36,483 bases of DNA, from positions 1 through 36,483 of the forward strand of contig JAEZAD010000287.1 of NCBI GenBank assembly GCA_023430565.1. Reading direction: 5' to 3'. This stretch comes from Verrucomicrobiota bacterium. GTDB lineage: Bacteria; Verrucomicrobiota; Verrucomicrobiia; Opitutales; Opitutaceae. The notes under the pieces are model-generated. The model was not told the DNA's origin and made no database searches. It saw only the letters and a program-made list of their open reading frames with translations. This document shows positions 7,551 to 15,405 of this stretch, piece after piece. The translations under genes and the position numbers were made by a program. The first letter of the stretch is position 1, and each line of letters starts with the position of its first letter.

Positions 7551-10442
7551 ATGAGTCTTCCGAATCCGTTCAACACCCTGCAGAGCTTTTCGGCCAACGG
7601 GGCGACGCATCAATTCTACTCGATCCCGGCGTTGGAGTCGGGCGGCTTCTCGGTGAAGAAGCTGCCGGTGTCGATCCGGCTCGTGCTGGAGTCGCTGCTG
7701 CGCAATGCGGACGGCAAGCGCGTATCCGAGCAGGCGATTCGCGATCTCGCGTCGTGGGGCGCGAAGGCGGAGCGGACGGAGGAGATTCCGTTCGTCGTTG
7801 CGCGCATCGTGCTGCAGGATTTCACGGGCGTGCCGCTGCTGGTGGATCTGGCGGCGATGCGTGCGGCGGTGGCGCGGATGGGGAAGAACCCGAAGATCAT
7901 CGAGCCGCTCGTGCCGGTGGATCTGGTCGTCGACCATTCGGTGCAGGTGGATTTCGCAGGCAGCGCGGAAGCGCTGGCGAAGAACCTCGAGTTGGAGTTC
8001 ACGCGCAATCGCGAGCGTTACCAGTTCCTGAAATGGGGCATGCAGGCGTTTGACACGTTCAAGGTGGTGCCGCCGGGCATCGGCATCGTGCACCAGGTGA
8101 ATCTCGAGTATCTGGCGAAAGGCGTGTTGAGCGACGCGAACGGTGTTTATTATCCGGATACGCTGGTCGGCACGGACTCGCACACGACGATGATCAACGG
8201 CCTCGGCATCGTGGGCTGGGGTGTGGGCGGCATCGAGGCCGAGGCGGGCATGCTCGGGCAGCCGGTGTATTTCCTCACGCCGGACGTGGTGGGCGTGCAT
8301 TTGACGGGGGCGTTGCGCGAAGGCGTGACGGCGACGGATCTCGCGCTGACGGTGACGCAGATGCTGCGCAAGGCGAAGGTCGTGGGAAAATTCGTGGAGT
8401 TCTACGGGCCGGGCGCCGCGGCGCTGCCGGTGGTGGATCGCGCGACGATTGCGAACATGGCGCCGGAGTATGGCGCGACGATGGGCTTTTTCCCGATCGA
8501 CGAGGAGTGCTCGACGTATCTGCGGGCGACGGGGCGCGACGAAAAGCACGTCGCGTTGTATGAGGCTTATTACAAGGCGCAGCAGCTTTGGGGCATGCCG
8601 CAGCGCGGGGAGATCGAGTATTCGGTGGATCTGGAGCTCGACCTCGGCACGGTGCTGCCGAGCGTGGCGGGGCCGAAGCGGCCGCAGGATCGGATCGAGC
8701 TGCCGAAGCTCGGGCAGGAATTCACGACGGCGTTTTCGCGTTCGGTGACGGAGAACGGCTTTGGCAAACTCGCGGCCGAACTGGACAAGACGGTGCACGT
8801 GGAAGGCGGCGGGTGGACGAGTCAGTCGGGCAGCGGCGGCGCGCAGGACACGGAAAATTTGAATCCGTCGAACGGCGCGAAGGCCGCGGGGCTGCACAGT
8901 GACGTCAGCCAGAAGGACACGAGCGTGACGACGGAGCGCGAGATGGCGAACAACCGTCCGACGCCGGATCCGATTTCGATTCGCGCGAAGCGGATCGATG
9001 GGGAGGTGGGGCATGGCAGCGTGTTGATCGCGGCGATCACGAGCTGCACGAACACGTCGAATCCGAGCGTGATGCTCGCGGCGGGTTTGCTGGCGAAGAA
9101 GGCGGTGGAGCGCGGGCTGCGGGTGAATCCCGTGGTGAAGTCGTCGCTGGCGCCGGGCTCGCGCGTGGTGACGGATTATTTGGAAAAGACGGGGCTGCAG
9201 CCGTATCTCGACCAGCTCGGATTTCAGACGGTGGGCTATGGTTGCACGACGTGCATCGGCAACTCGGGTCCGCTGCATCCGGCGATCGAGGAGGCGGTGA
9301 CGAAGAACGATCTCGTGGCGGCGTCGGTGCTCTCGGGCAACCGGAATTTCGAGGCGCGCGTGCACCAGAACATCAAGGCGAACTTCCTGATGTCGCCGCC
9401 GCTGGTGGTGGCGTTCGCGCTCGCGGGGCGGGTGGACATCGATCTGTCGAGCGATCCGCTGGGGCATGACCGCGAAGGCAAGCCGGTCTATTTGCGCGAC
9501 CTGTGGCCGACGTTGCAGGAAGTGCGCGATCACATGCGAGCGGCGTTGAAGCCGGACGTGTTTCGGCGCCTCTACAGCGATTTCGCGGAGCAGAATCCGA
9601 AGTGGAACGAGATCCCGTCGACGACGGGCAATGTTTACCAGTTCGACGACAAATCGACTTACATCCAGGAGCCGCCGTTCTTCGCGAAGTTTGGGATGCA
9701 GCCGGGGACGATTGCGGAAATCGCGGGCGCGCGGGCGCTGGGGATTTTTGGCGACTCGGTGACGACGGACCACATCTCGCCGGCGGGCGCGATCAAGAAG
9801 ACGTCGCCGGCGGGGCGTTACCTGATGGAGAACGGCGTGGCGTTCGAAGAGTTCAATTCCTACGGATCGCGGCGCGGCAACGATCGCGTGATGGTGCGCG
9901 GGACGTTTGCGAACGTGCGCATCAAGAACCTCATGCTCGGCGGCAAGGAAGGCGGCAACACGCTGTATTTCGCGAAAGGTGCGGAGGCGGGCGAGGAGCT
10001 GTCGATTTACGATGCGGCCTCGCGCTATATCGCGGAAGGCACGCCGCTGATCGTGATCGCGGGCCAGGAATACGGCACGGGGTCGTCGCGCGACTGGGCG
10101 GCGAAAGGCACGAACCTGCTCGGCGTGAAGGTGGTGGTGGCGCAGAGCTTCGAGCGGATTCACCGTTCGAATCTCGTGGGGATGGGCGTGCTGCCGCTGC
10201 AATTCAAGGAAGGCACGACGGCGCAGACGTTGAAGCTCGACGGGTCGGAGACGTTCGACGTGCTGGGGCTGACGATGGCGTTGAAGCCGCAGCAGGATTT
10301 GACGCTGAAGATCACGCGAAAGGATGGGGCGGTGGCGTTGGTGCCGGTGCGGTGCCGGATCGATACGCCGATCGAAATCGATTACTACCAGCATGGCGGC
10401 ATTTTGCCGTATGTGTTGCGGCAGATCGTGGCGCGGAGCTGA
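7551..10442 (+). CDS. acnA: Aconitate hydratase A
   Basis: This 963-aa [4Fe-4S] enzyme converts citrate to isocitrate in the TCA cycle. Cluster ligands are visible as Cys499 in ITSCTNTSNPS and Cys565/Cys568 in GYGCTTCIGNSGPL. The N-terminal part has the AcnA-typical VDHSVQVD and GTDSHTTMINGLG. The C-terminal swivel domain (from about 740) has FGDSVTTDHISPAGAI, FNSYGSRRGND and GQEYGTGSSRDWAAKG. It is longer than the usual 890-930 residues, mainly because of a Gly/Ser/Asn/Thr-rich insert at about residues 416-470 (8796-8960) directly before the first cluster Cys. The start is the ATG that opens MSLPNPFNTLQSF. Confidence 0.96.
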   Translation: MSLPNPFNTLQSFSANGATHQFYSIPALESGGFSVKKLPVSIRLVLESLLRNADGKRVSEQAIRDLASWGAKAERTEEIPFVVARIVLQDFTGVPLLVDLAAMRAAVARMGKNPKIIEPLVPVDLVVDHSVQVDFAGSAEALAKNLELEFTRNRERYQFLKWGMQAFDTFKVVPPGIGIVHQVNLEYLAKGVLSDANGVYYPDTLVGTDSHTTMINGLGIVGWGVGGIEAEAGMLGQPVYFLTPDVVGVHLTGALREGVTATDLALTVTQMLRKAKVVGKFVEFYGPGAAALPVVDRATIANMAPEYGATMGFFPIDEECSTYLRATGRDEKHVALYEAYYKAQQLWGMPQRGEIEYSVDLELDLGTVLPSVAGPKRPQDRIELPKLGQEFTTAFSRSVTENGFGKLAAELDKTVHVEGGGWTSQSGSGGAQDTENLNPSNGAKAAGLHSDVSQKDTSVTTEREMANNRPTPDPISIRAKRIDGEVGHGSVLIAAITSCTNTSNPSVMLAAGLLAKKAVERGLRVNPVVKSSLAPGSRVVTDYLEKTGLQPYLDQLGFQTVGYGCTTCIGNSGPLHPAIEEAVTKNDLVAASVLSGNRNFEARVHQNIKANFLMSPPLVVAFALAGRVDIDLSSDPLGHDREGKPVYLRDLWPTLQEVRDHMRAALKPDVFRRLYSDFAEQNPKWNEIPSTTGNVYQFDDKSTYIQEPPFFAKFGMQPGTIAEIAGARALGIFGDSVTTDHISPAGAIKKTSPAGRYLMENGVAFEEFNSYGSRRGNDRVMVRGTFANVRIKNLMLGGKEGGNTLYFAKGAEAGEELSIYDAASRYIAEGTPLIVIAGQEYGTGSSRDWAAKGTNLLGVKVVVAQSFERIHRSNLVGMGVLPLQFKEGTTAQTLKLDGSETFDVLGLTMALKPQQDLTLKITRKDGAVALVPVRCRIDTPIEIDYYQHGGILPYVLRQIVARS

Positions 10443-10495
10443 CGGGCGGAGATGAGCGCCCGAGCCGAAATGCCAGGTCACGAGAGCGAGACGCT

Positions 10496-10514
10496 GCCCG
10501 TTCGGCGAACGGGC
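10496..10514 (+). terminator. Hairpin after acnA, possible terminator
   Basis: GCCCGTTC and GAACGGGC form an 8-bp stem with a 3-nt loop, 53 bp after the acnA stop. There is no downstream T run, so termination is uncertain. The remaining sequence between acnA and the STAS gene (10443-10593) shows no gene. Confidence 0.4.
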
Positions 10515-10593
10515 GGCGGGCTTGCGATGTTTGCCGATCGGGCGATCTTGGGGCCTCCTCGTTCGCGTCGAGACCTCGTGGATTAATTCAGCC

Positions 10594-11109
10594 ATGGCCG
10601 AGCCTGTTCCCATTTCCGTTTATCTGGTGGATGCGCAGTCCGATCCGGTGATCGTGCGCATCACGGGGCGGGCGTGTTTTCAAAACAGCGCGTGCCTGCG
10701 GGATTTCGTGACGGAGATTTTGCGGCAGGGAAAGTCGCGGTTCGTGATCGATTTTCAGAAATGCGAGAGCATGGACAGCACGTTTCTCGGCGTGCTGGCG
10801 GGGGTGGCGCTGGATCTGAAGCGCAGGCCGGGGGGCGGCAGCATCGTGTTGGCGCGGATGGCGCCGCGGAATCTCGAACTGGTGCGCAATCTGGGGCTGC
10901 ATCGTTTGTTGACGATCGATGCGGGCGAGCTGCCGACGGTGCGGCCGGAGAGTGGGACGATGTTGAATTGCCGCGGACAAACGGAGCTGGAGCAGGCGCG
11001 GATGGTGCTGGAGGCGCACGAGAACCTGGTGGAGGCGGACGAGTCGAACCGGTCGAAATTTCAGGACGTGCTGGCGTTTTTGAAGAGCCGGGTGGCGGAG
11101 GGGAGTTGA
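10594..11109 (+). CDS. STAS-domain protein (anti-sigma factor antagonist-like)
   Basis: This 171-aa protein has a STAS fold at residues 5-112. The conserved loop is FQKCESMDSTFLGVLAG at about 54-70, where Ser62 or Thr63 would be the phospho-acceptor of a partner-switching system. The family binds anti-sigma kinases (SpoIIAB/RsbW type) or acts as a regulatory domain. A helical C-terminal tail of about 50 residues (EQARMVLEAHENLVEADESN) is extra and may be an oligomerisation or partner segment. No anti-sigma kinase or phosphatase gene is adjacent, so the pathway is unknown. Its TGA stop lies within a GTTGAGR repeat. Confidence 0.82.
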   Translation: MAEPVPISVYLVDAQSDPVIVRITGRACFQNSACLRDFVTEILRQGKSRFVIDFQKCESMDSTFLGVLAGVALDLKRRPGGGSIVLARMAPRNLELVRNLGLHRLLTIDAGELPTVRPESGTMLNCRGQTELEQARMVLEAHENLVEADESNRSKFQDVLAFLKSRVAEGS

Positions 11110-11150
11110 GGCGGCGATTGAGAGTTGAGGGATGAGGGTTGAGAGCGGGG
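11104..11150. repeat. GTTGAGR heptamer array after the STAS gene
   Basis: Degenerate heptamers (GTTGAGG, ATTGAGA, GTTGAGG, GGTTGAGA) start at the STAS stop codon and continue for about 45 bp. In this orientation the array supplies TGA in every frame. It is the same family as at 1434-1463, inside ileS and inside prfC. Confidence 0.75.
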
Positions 11151-11205
11151 AAGGTGGGAAATCCGGTTTGCGTCGGGGGAAGGGCGGCGCTCAGTGTGGG
11201 CGCGA

Positions 11206-12432
11206 ATGTCCACCGAAGTTTTCCACACGCGCACTGACCGTCATTCCCTCCCTGATGCCGCGGGCCGGTTTGGCCGTTATGGCGGCGTGTTCGTGCCGGA
11301 GACGTTGATGACGGCGCTCGAGGAACTCGGGGCGGCGTATGAGGTGGCGCGGAAGGACGAGGCTTTTCTGCGGGAACTGCGGCACCATTTGAAGGAGTTC
11401 GCGGGGCGGCCGACGGAGTTGTATTTCGCGGAGCGGCTGACGGAGCACTGCGGCGGGGCGAAGATTTACCTGAAGCGGGAGGACCTGCTGCACACGGGCG
11501 CGCACAAGATCAACAATGCGATCGGGCAGGCGTTGCTGGCGCGGCGGATGGGAAAGAAGCGGATCATCGCGGAGACGGGCGCGGGCCAGCATGGCGTGGC
11601 GACGGCGGCGGTGTGCGCGAAGTTCGGGCTCGAATGCGTGGTTTACATGGGCGCGGTCGACATGGAGCGGCAGGCGCTGAATGTGTTTCGCATGCGGCTC
11701 ATGGGGGCGGAAGTGCGCAGCGTGGAGTCGGGTCAGAAGACGCTGAAGGATGCGGTGAACGAGGCGATGCGCGACTGGGTGACGAACGTGCGCGAGACGC
11801 ACTACATCCTCGGTTCGGCGCTGGGTGCGCATCCGTATCCGATGATGGTGCGGGATTTTCACCGGGTGATCGGGCAGGAAACCCGCGAGCAGATCATGGC
11901 GCGCGAAGGGCGTTTGCCGGACGAGATGATTGCGTGCGTGGGCGGGGGCTCAAACGCGATCGGGTTTTTCTTCGAGTTTCTGGATGAGCCGACGGTGAGG
12001 CTCATCGGTGTGGAAGCGGGCGGGCGTGGCATCAAGCGCGGCGAGCACGCGGCGCGTTTCGAAGGGGGAAAGCTCGGGGTGTTGCAGGGCGCGAAGACGT
12101 ATATCCTCCAGGACGAGGATGGGCAGATCGAGTTGACGCATTCGATCAGCGCGGGGCTGGACTATGCGGCGATCGGACCGGAGCACGCGTTTTATCGGGA
12201 GAAGAAGCGGATCGAATTCGCGTATGCGTGCGACGACGAGGTGCTGGAGACGTTTCAGCTCTGCTCGCGGCTCGAGGGCATCATCCCGGCGCTGGAGAGC
12301 ACGCATGCGCTGGTGCATGGGGTGAAGCGGGCGAAGCAGATGGGGAAGGAGGAGATTCTCGTGATCAACCTCTCGGGGCGCGGGGACAAGGATGTGAACC
12401 AAGTGGCGAAGATGCTGGGCGCGCAGATCTAG
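11206..12432 (+). CDS. trpB: Tryptophan synthase beta chain
   Basis: This 408-aa PLP enzyme condenses indole with serine to make tryptophan. The PLP lysine is Lys101 in HTGAHKINNA, the phosphate-binding loop is GGGSN at 246-250, and ETGAGQHGVA at 123-132 is the family signature. GRYGGVFVPETL near residues 23-34 marks the true N-terminus and supports the ATG at 11206; a GTG lies 12 nt upstream. trpA is not next to it. The TAG stop abuts the left inverted repeat of the four-helix-bundle cassette, so the gene's natural 3' context has been replaced by that cassette. Confidence 0.96.
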   Translation: MSTEVFHTRTDRHSLPDAAGRFGRYGGVFVPETLMTALEELGAAYEVARKDEAFLRELRHHLKEFAGRPTELYFAERLTEHCGGAKIYLKREDLLHTGAHKINNAIGQALLARRMGKKRIIAETGAGQHGVATAAVCAKFGLECVVYMGAVDMERQALNVFRMRLMGAEVRSVESGQKTLKDAVNEAMRDWVTNVRETHYILGSALGAHPYPMMVRDFHRVIGQETREQIMAREGRLPDEMIACVGGGSNAIGFFFEFLDEPTVRLIGVEAGGRGIKRGEHAARFEGGKLGVLQGAKTYILQDEDGQIELTHSISAGLDYAAIGPEHAFYREKKRIEFAYACDDEVLETFQLCSRLEGIIPALESTHALVHGVKRAKQMGKEEILVINLSGRGDKDVNQVAKMLGAQI

Positions 12433-12877
12433 AAATCCCAAACGCCAAAGGTCCAAACGCCAAAGAAATCCCAATGGGAGAAAGGCCGAAAGGCCTCGAG
12501 GAGCGGACGGCCGTGTTTGCGGAAGAGGTGCGGGCGTTTGTCCGGCAGCTGCCACGAACGATCTCAAATGCGGAAGATGTGGAAGCAGTTGGTGCGAGCC
12601 TAGGGGTCCGTGGCGGCAACTGCATCGAAGGCAACGAAGCACTCGGCGACAAAGATCGCGTGATGAAGTTTCGGACGTGCCGAAAGGACGCAAAAGAATG
12701 CGAGCTGTGGCTGCGGCTTGTGTATACGGCAGGGGACGTGACGTTGCTGGAGGTGCAGCGCGGGCTCCGGCGGGAAGCGCACGAGCTGAAGCTCATCTTC
12801 TCCTCCATCGTGAAGAAGCTGGAGTAATCCACGAACGAGAATTGTTTGGCGTTTGGCGGTTTGGCGTTTGGGATTTC
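12432..12877 (+). mobile_element. Putative IVS-type cassette: inverted repeats around a four-helix-bundle gene
   Basis: The left arm 12432-12464 and right arm 12845-12877 are inverted copies. The outer 18 bp (GAAATCCCAAACGCCAAA) match perfectly, then 3 mismatches, then 12 perfect bp (CCAAACGCCAAA). Each arm is built of about 7-nt units (AAATCCC, AAACGCC). The single gene inside is of the 23S rRNA intervening-sequence protein type. The cassette fills the whole trpB-yicC gap: its first base is the last base of the trpB stop and it ends 4 bp before the yicC ATG. There is no transposase and no clear target duplication. Mobility is inferred from architecture and from known rRNA IVS elements, which have a similar stem-flanked layout. 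Confidence 0.6.
12474..12827 (+). CDS. Four-helix-bundle protein (23S rRNA intervening-sequence protein family)
   Basis: This 117-aa, mostly helical protein has LEERTAVFAEEVRAFVRQLP (helix 1), an IEGNEALGDKDRVMKFRTCR segment, KECELWLRLV, and a final helix ending SSIVKKLE. The SxGxxGNxIEGNEAL...K...RxCRKxAKExxxWL pattern is typical of the IVP/S23 four-helix-bundle family. Members are encoded within rRNA intervening sequences and related proteins serve as accessory proteins in diversity-generating retroelements; the biochemical role of free-standing copies is not established. The ATG follows the left inverted repeat directly without a visible Shine-Dalgarno. Helix-rich, basic members of the family bind nucleic acid. 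Confidence 0.85.
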   Translation: MGERPKGLEERTAVFAEEVRAFVRQLPRTISNAEDVEAVGASLGVRGGNCIEGNEALGDKDRVMKFRTCRKDAKECELWLRLVYTAGDVTLLEVQRGLRREAHELKLIFSSIVKKLE

Positions 12878-12881
12878 CGTC

Positions 12882-13754
12882 ATGCGAAGCATGACGGGGT
12901 ATGGTCGGGCGACGGGGGTGGTCGGGAGCTTTACGCTCACGGTCCAGGTGAGTTCGGTGAATCGGAAGACGCTGGATCTGGCGATCAAGCTGCCGGCGGA
13001 TTGGGAGAGCATCGAGGCCGGTGTCGGCGAGCAGGTGCGACGAGTCGCTGCGCGCGGACGCGTGAGTGTGACGGTGGAGCTGACGGGCGCGGCGGGGGCG
13101 AGTGAAATCGTGTGGGACGAGGCGGAGGTGAACGCGGCGATCGACCGGTTGCAGGCGCTGGCGGCGGCGCGGGGGATCGAGTTTGCGCCGACCCCGGAGC
13201 TGTTGTGGTCGGTGGCGAATTCGCAGCGGAAGGCGGCGGCGTTGCCGACGGTGGAGGAAGCGGGGCCGGCGGTGCTCGATGCGGTGGCGGAGGCGTTGCG
13301 GAGCTTTGTCGCGATGCGGGCCCAGGAAGGCGAGGCGCTGCTGGTGGATTTTCTGGCACGCCTCAATGTGTTGAAGGGGCACGTCGATGCGATTGCGGTG
13401 CGGATGCCGCTGGTGGCGCCGGGGTATCGGGAATTACTGTTGCAGCGGTTGCGACAGGCCGGGCTGGAGCTCGATGTGAGCGACGAGCGTGTGCTGAAGG
13501 AGGTGGCGCTTTTTGCGGATCGGTCGGACGTGACGGAGGAACTCACGCGGCTGCGGAGTCATCTCGATCAGTTCACGACCCTGCTGAAGTCGAATGCCGA
13601 GATCGGGCGAAAGGCGGAGTTCATCCTGCAGGAGATCGGCCGCGAGGTGAACACGATCGGGGCGAAGGCGAACGATCTGTCGATTTCGAAGGCGGTGATC
13701 GAGCTGAAGAACGAGCTCGAGCGGGTGCGGGAGCAGATTGCGAACGTCGAATAA
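12882..13754 (+). CDS. yicC: YicC-family endoribonuclease
   Basis: This 290-aa protein starts MRSMTGYGRATG, the near-universal YicC N-terminus, which fixes the ATG at 12882 even though the frame extends upstream through the right inverted repeat of the cassette. The N-terminal YicC domain covers about 1-155. The C-terminal DUF1732-type domain ends with LRSHLDQFTTLLKSNAEIGR, KAEFILQEIGREVNTIGAKA and a helical tail, all conserved. Characterised YicC proteins are RNases acting on small RNAs. In many bacteria yicC precedes gmk, but here lspA follows convergently. The cassette upstream probably supplies or blocks its translation-start context. Confidence 0.93.
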   Translation: MRSMTGYGRATGVVGSFTLTVQVSSVNRKTLDLAIKLPADWESIEAGVGEQVRRVAARGRVSVTVELTGAAGASEIVWDEAEVNAAIDRLQALAAARGIEFAPTPELLWSVANSQRKAAALPTVEEAGPAVLDAVAEALRSFVAMRAQEGEALLVDFLARLNVLKGHVDAIAVRMPLVAPGYRELLLQRLRQAGLELDVSDERVLKEVALFADRSDVTEELTRLRSHLDQFTTLLKSNAEIGRKAEFILQEIGREVNTIGAKANDLSISKAVIELKNELERVREQIANVE

Positions 13755-13764
13755 GATCGAGCCA

Positions 13765-13882
13765 AGCGCGAAGACGCGAAGGGACGCGAAGCTTGCGAAT
13801 TCGGCCCGGCCGGAACGTGTCGGCACCCGCAGGATTCGTGAAGACTCTTGGCGAGACTTCGCGCTCCTTGGCGCCTTTGCGT
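13765..13882. repeat. Imperfect inverted repeat pair, possible solo/relic element
   Basis: The left arm (AAGCGCGAAGACGCGAAGGG, from about 13764) and the right arm, read in reverse (AAACGCAAAGGCGCCAAGGA, ending near 13882), are related in sequence and in inverted orientation. About 55 bp lies between them with no open frame. This fills the yicC-lspA gap. It has the layout of the trpB-yicC cassette without the gene, so it may be a relic or non-autonomous form (inference). It could also help end both convergent transcripts. Confidence 0.45.
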
Positions 13883-14449
13883 TTACGGTTTGGGCTCGCG
13901 GAAGGAGCGGATGAGGTAGAGGGCGACGCCGATGCAGATGCCGGAGTCGGCGACGTTGAAAGTCGGATACACGTAGCTGCCGAAGTGAAGGTCGATGAAA
14001 TCGACCACGTGACCGTGAAGGAGGCGGTCGACGAGGTTGCCGGCGATGCCGCCGCAGAGGAGGCCGAAGCTAATCTGGGTGGCGGGCTGTTGCAGGCCGA
14101 GCGCGCGGCGCCACAGGAAGATGCCGAGGAGGGTGACGGCGGCGAGGATCGCGAGGAAAACGCTCTGGCCGGAAAACATGCTCCACGCGGCGCCGGTGTT
14201 GCCGACGTGGACGAGGTAGAAGAATCCGTCTATGACGGGGATCGCGCCGGGTTCGCCGTAAGTCGGGAACGGCAGGCGCGCGTCGATCCAGAACTTCGTG
14301 ATCTGGTCGGCGACGAAGACGCCGAGCGCGATGAGCAGGAGCGTGCGGTAGGCGAGCAGTCGTTGGATTTTCGATTTGGGATTTTCGATCCCTGACTGCG
14401 GAGGCAGCGCTCCGGACCCGTGCTGCGGACTGTGCGTGGTCGGATTCAA
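13883..14449 (-). CDS. lspA: Lipoprotein signal peptidase (signal peptidase II)
   Basis: This 188-aa inner-membrane aspartyl protease removes signal peptides from lipidated prolipoproteins. The catalytic pair is visible as Asp141 in GNLVDRLLHG and Asp168 in FNVADSGI; NTGAAWS at 84-90 is also conserved. Four membrane helices are evident. The first about 30 residues (including GIENPKSKIQ) have no family counterpart. They are encoded by a repeat-like stretch, GATCGAAAATCCCAAATCGA. No ATG or GTG exists before the first helix, so translation probably starts at TTG 14447-14449, 33 bp after the TraR-like gene. The ileS-TraR-like-lspA order implies a shared transcript. Confidence 0.92.
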   Translation of the reverse strand: MNPTTHSPQHGSGALPPQSGIENPKSKIQRLLAYRTLLLIALGVFVADQITKFWIDARLPFPTYGEPGAIPVIDGFFYLVHVGNTGAAWSMFSGQSVFLAILAAVTLLGIFLWRRALGLQQPATQISFGLLCGGIAGNLVDRLLHGHVVDFIDLHFGSYVYPTFNVADSGICIGVALYLIRSFREPKP

Positions 14450-14482
14450 TCGATAGGCGAAAGCCCGGGATCCGGAATCGTC

Positions 14483-15382
14483 TTATTCGTCGCCGCTGTC
14501 TTCGTCCATGATCTTGCCGCCTTCTTCGCCGAGTTCGCCGAAGAGTCCCCCGGCGGTGCGTGCCCGATAGCGGTTTTTCTCGAGGTCCTTCTGGGCCTCG
14601 GCGGAGTAGCGGGTGAAGGGGACGGCGAGGAGGCGCTCCTTGGCGATGGGTTTCTGCGTGATTTCGCAGATGCCGTAGGAGCCGTTGAAGATGCGCTTGA
14701 TGGCGGCGTCGATCTCGGTGAGCGCTTCCTGTTCGCTCGAGACGAGGCTGAGGGCGAAGTCGCGATCGAAGGTGTCGGTGCCGGCATCGGCCATGTGCTG
14801 ACCGTAGCTCGAGAGATCGCCCGAGTCGTCCTTGCTGGAGCGCTTGAGGGTCTCCTCCGAGTGGAGCTCGATGCCTTCGGTGAGGTGTTTGCGGAGATCG
14901 ACGAGGAGCTTGTAGTAGCGCTTGAATTTTTCCGGGACGTCGGCGGCTTCCGGATCCTCTCGCGGCTGCGAACGCTTGGGATTGAACCCGAGGATGTCGG
15001 CGAGGGAGGCGGCCTTGATGTGATTGGGCTTGGCGGGTTTCTCGATCGCGAGGGCGGTCTTGGCGGGTTTGACCGACTTGGCCGTTTTCTCTTCGGAGCC
15101 GTTCTTCGCGGTGACGGTTTTCGCGATGGCGCGAACCTCGTCGAGGCTGAAGGCGATGGGCTTGGAGGCGGCCTTGCGCTTGAGGATGCTGTCGCGGAGG
15201 GCGTTTTTCTTGGAGGGTTTTTCCATGGGTGGAGAGGGTTTCGCGAGTTTCGCGGGTTTGGCCGGCGGTGGTGCCGGCGGTTTGGCCGCCTTCGTCTTGA
15301 TCGGCGTGGACGGCTTTTTTTTCACCAAAGGTTTTTTCGCAACGCGGCGGGGCTTGGCTGGTTTTTTGTGATGCTTGGCCAT
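14483..15382 (-). CDS. TraR/DksA-like protein with lysine-rich N-terminal tail
   Basis: This 299-aa protein has a Lys/Ala/Pro-rich basic N-terminus (residues 1-55, repeated AKPAK-like units), a less ordered middle, and a DksA/TraR-like C-terminal domain at about 150-270. That domain has a long coiled-coil (KRYYKLLVDLRKHLTEGIEL; SSEQEALTEIDAAIKRI) followed by GSYGICEITQKPIAKERLLA. In classical DksA the last region is a four-cysteine zinc finger. Here only Cys239 remains in the whole protein, so zinc is unlikely to be bound. DksA proteins enter the RNA polymerase secondary channel. The basic tail could add nucleic-acid binding. It lies between ileS and lspA, 23 bp after ileS. Confidence 0.85.
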   Translation of the reverse strand: MAKHHKKPAKPRRVAKKPLVKKKPSTPIKTKAAKPPAPPPAKPAKLAKPSPPMEKPSKKNALRDSILKRKAASKPIAFSLDEVRAIAKTVTAKNGSEEKTAKSVKPAKTALAIEKPAKPNHIKAASLADILGFNPKRSQPREDPEAADVPEKFKRYYKLLVDLRKHLTEGIELHSEETLKRSSKDDSGDLSSYGQHMADAGTDTFDRDFALSLVSSEQEALTEIDAAIKRIFNGSYGICEITQKPIAKERLLAVPFTRYSAEAQKDLEKNRYRARTAGGLFGELGEEGGKIMDEDSGDE

Positions 15383-15405
15383 GGGGAGTTTTGGGGGAAA
15401 GAAGT

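Noticed and set aside
7542..10613. A 1023-codon open frame antisense to acnA
   Set aside because: Its translation is Arg/His-rich with no recognisable domain, and the plus-strand frame is unmistakably AcnA. Long antisense frames are expected in DNA of this G+C content.
12432..12877. Classical insertion sequence
   Set aside because: The only gene is a four-helix-bundle protein, not a transposase, and no target-site duplication is visible.
12846..12881. Longer YicC start (TTG inside the right inverted repeat)
   Set aside because: YicC proteins start MRSMTG; the upstream residues derive from the repeat.
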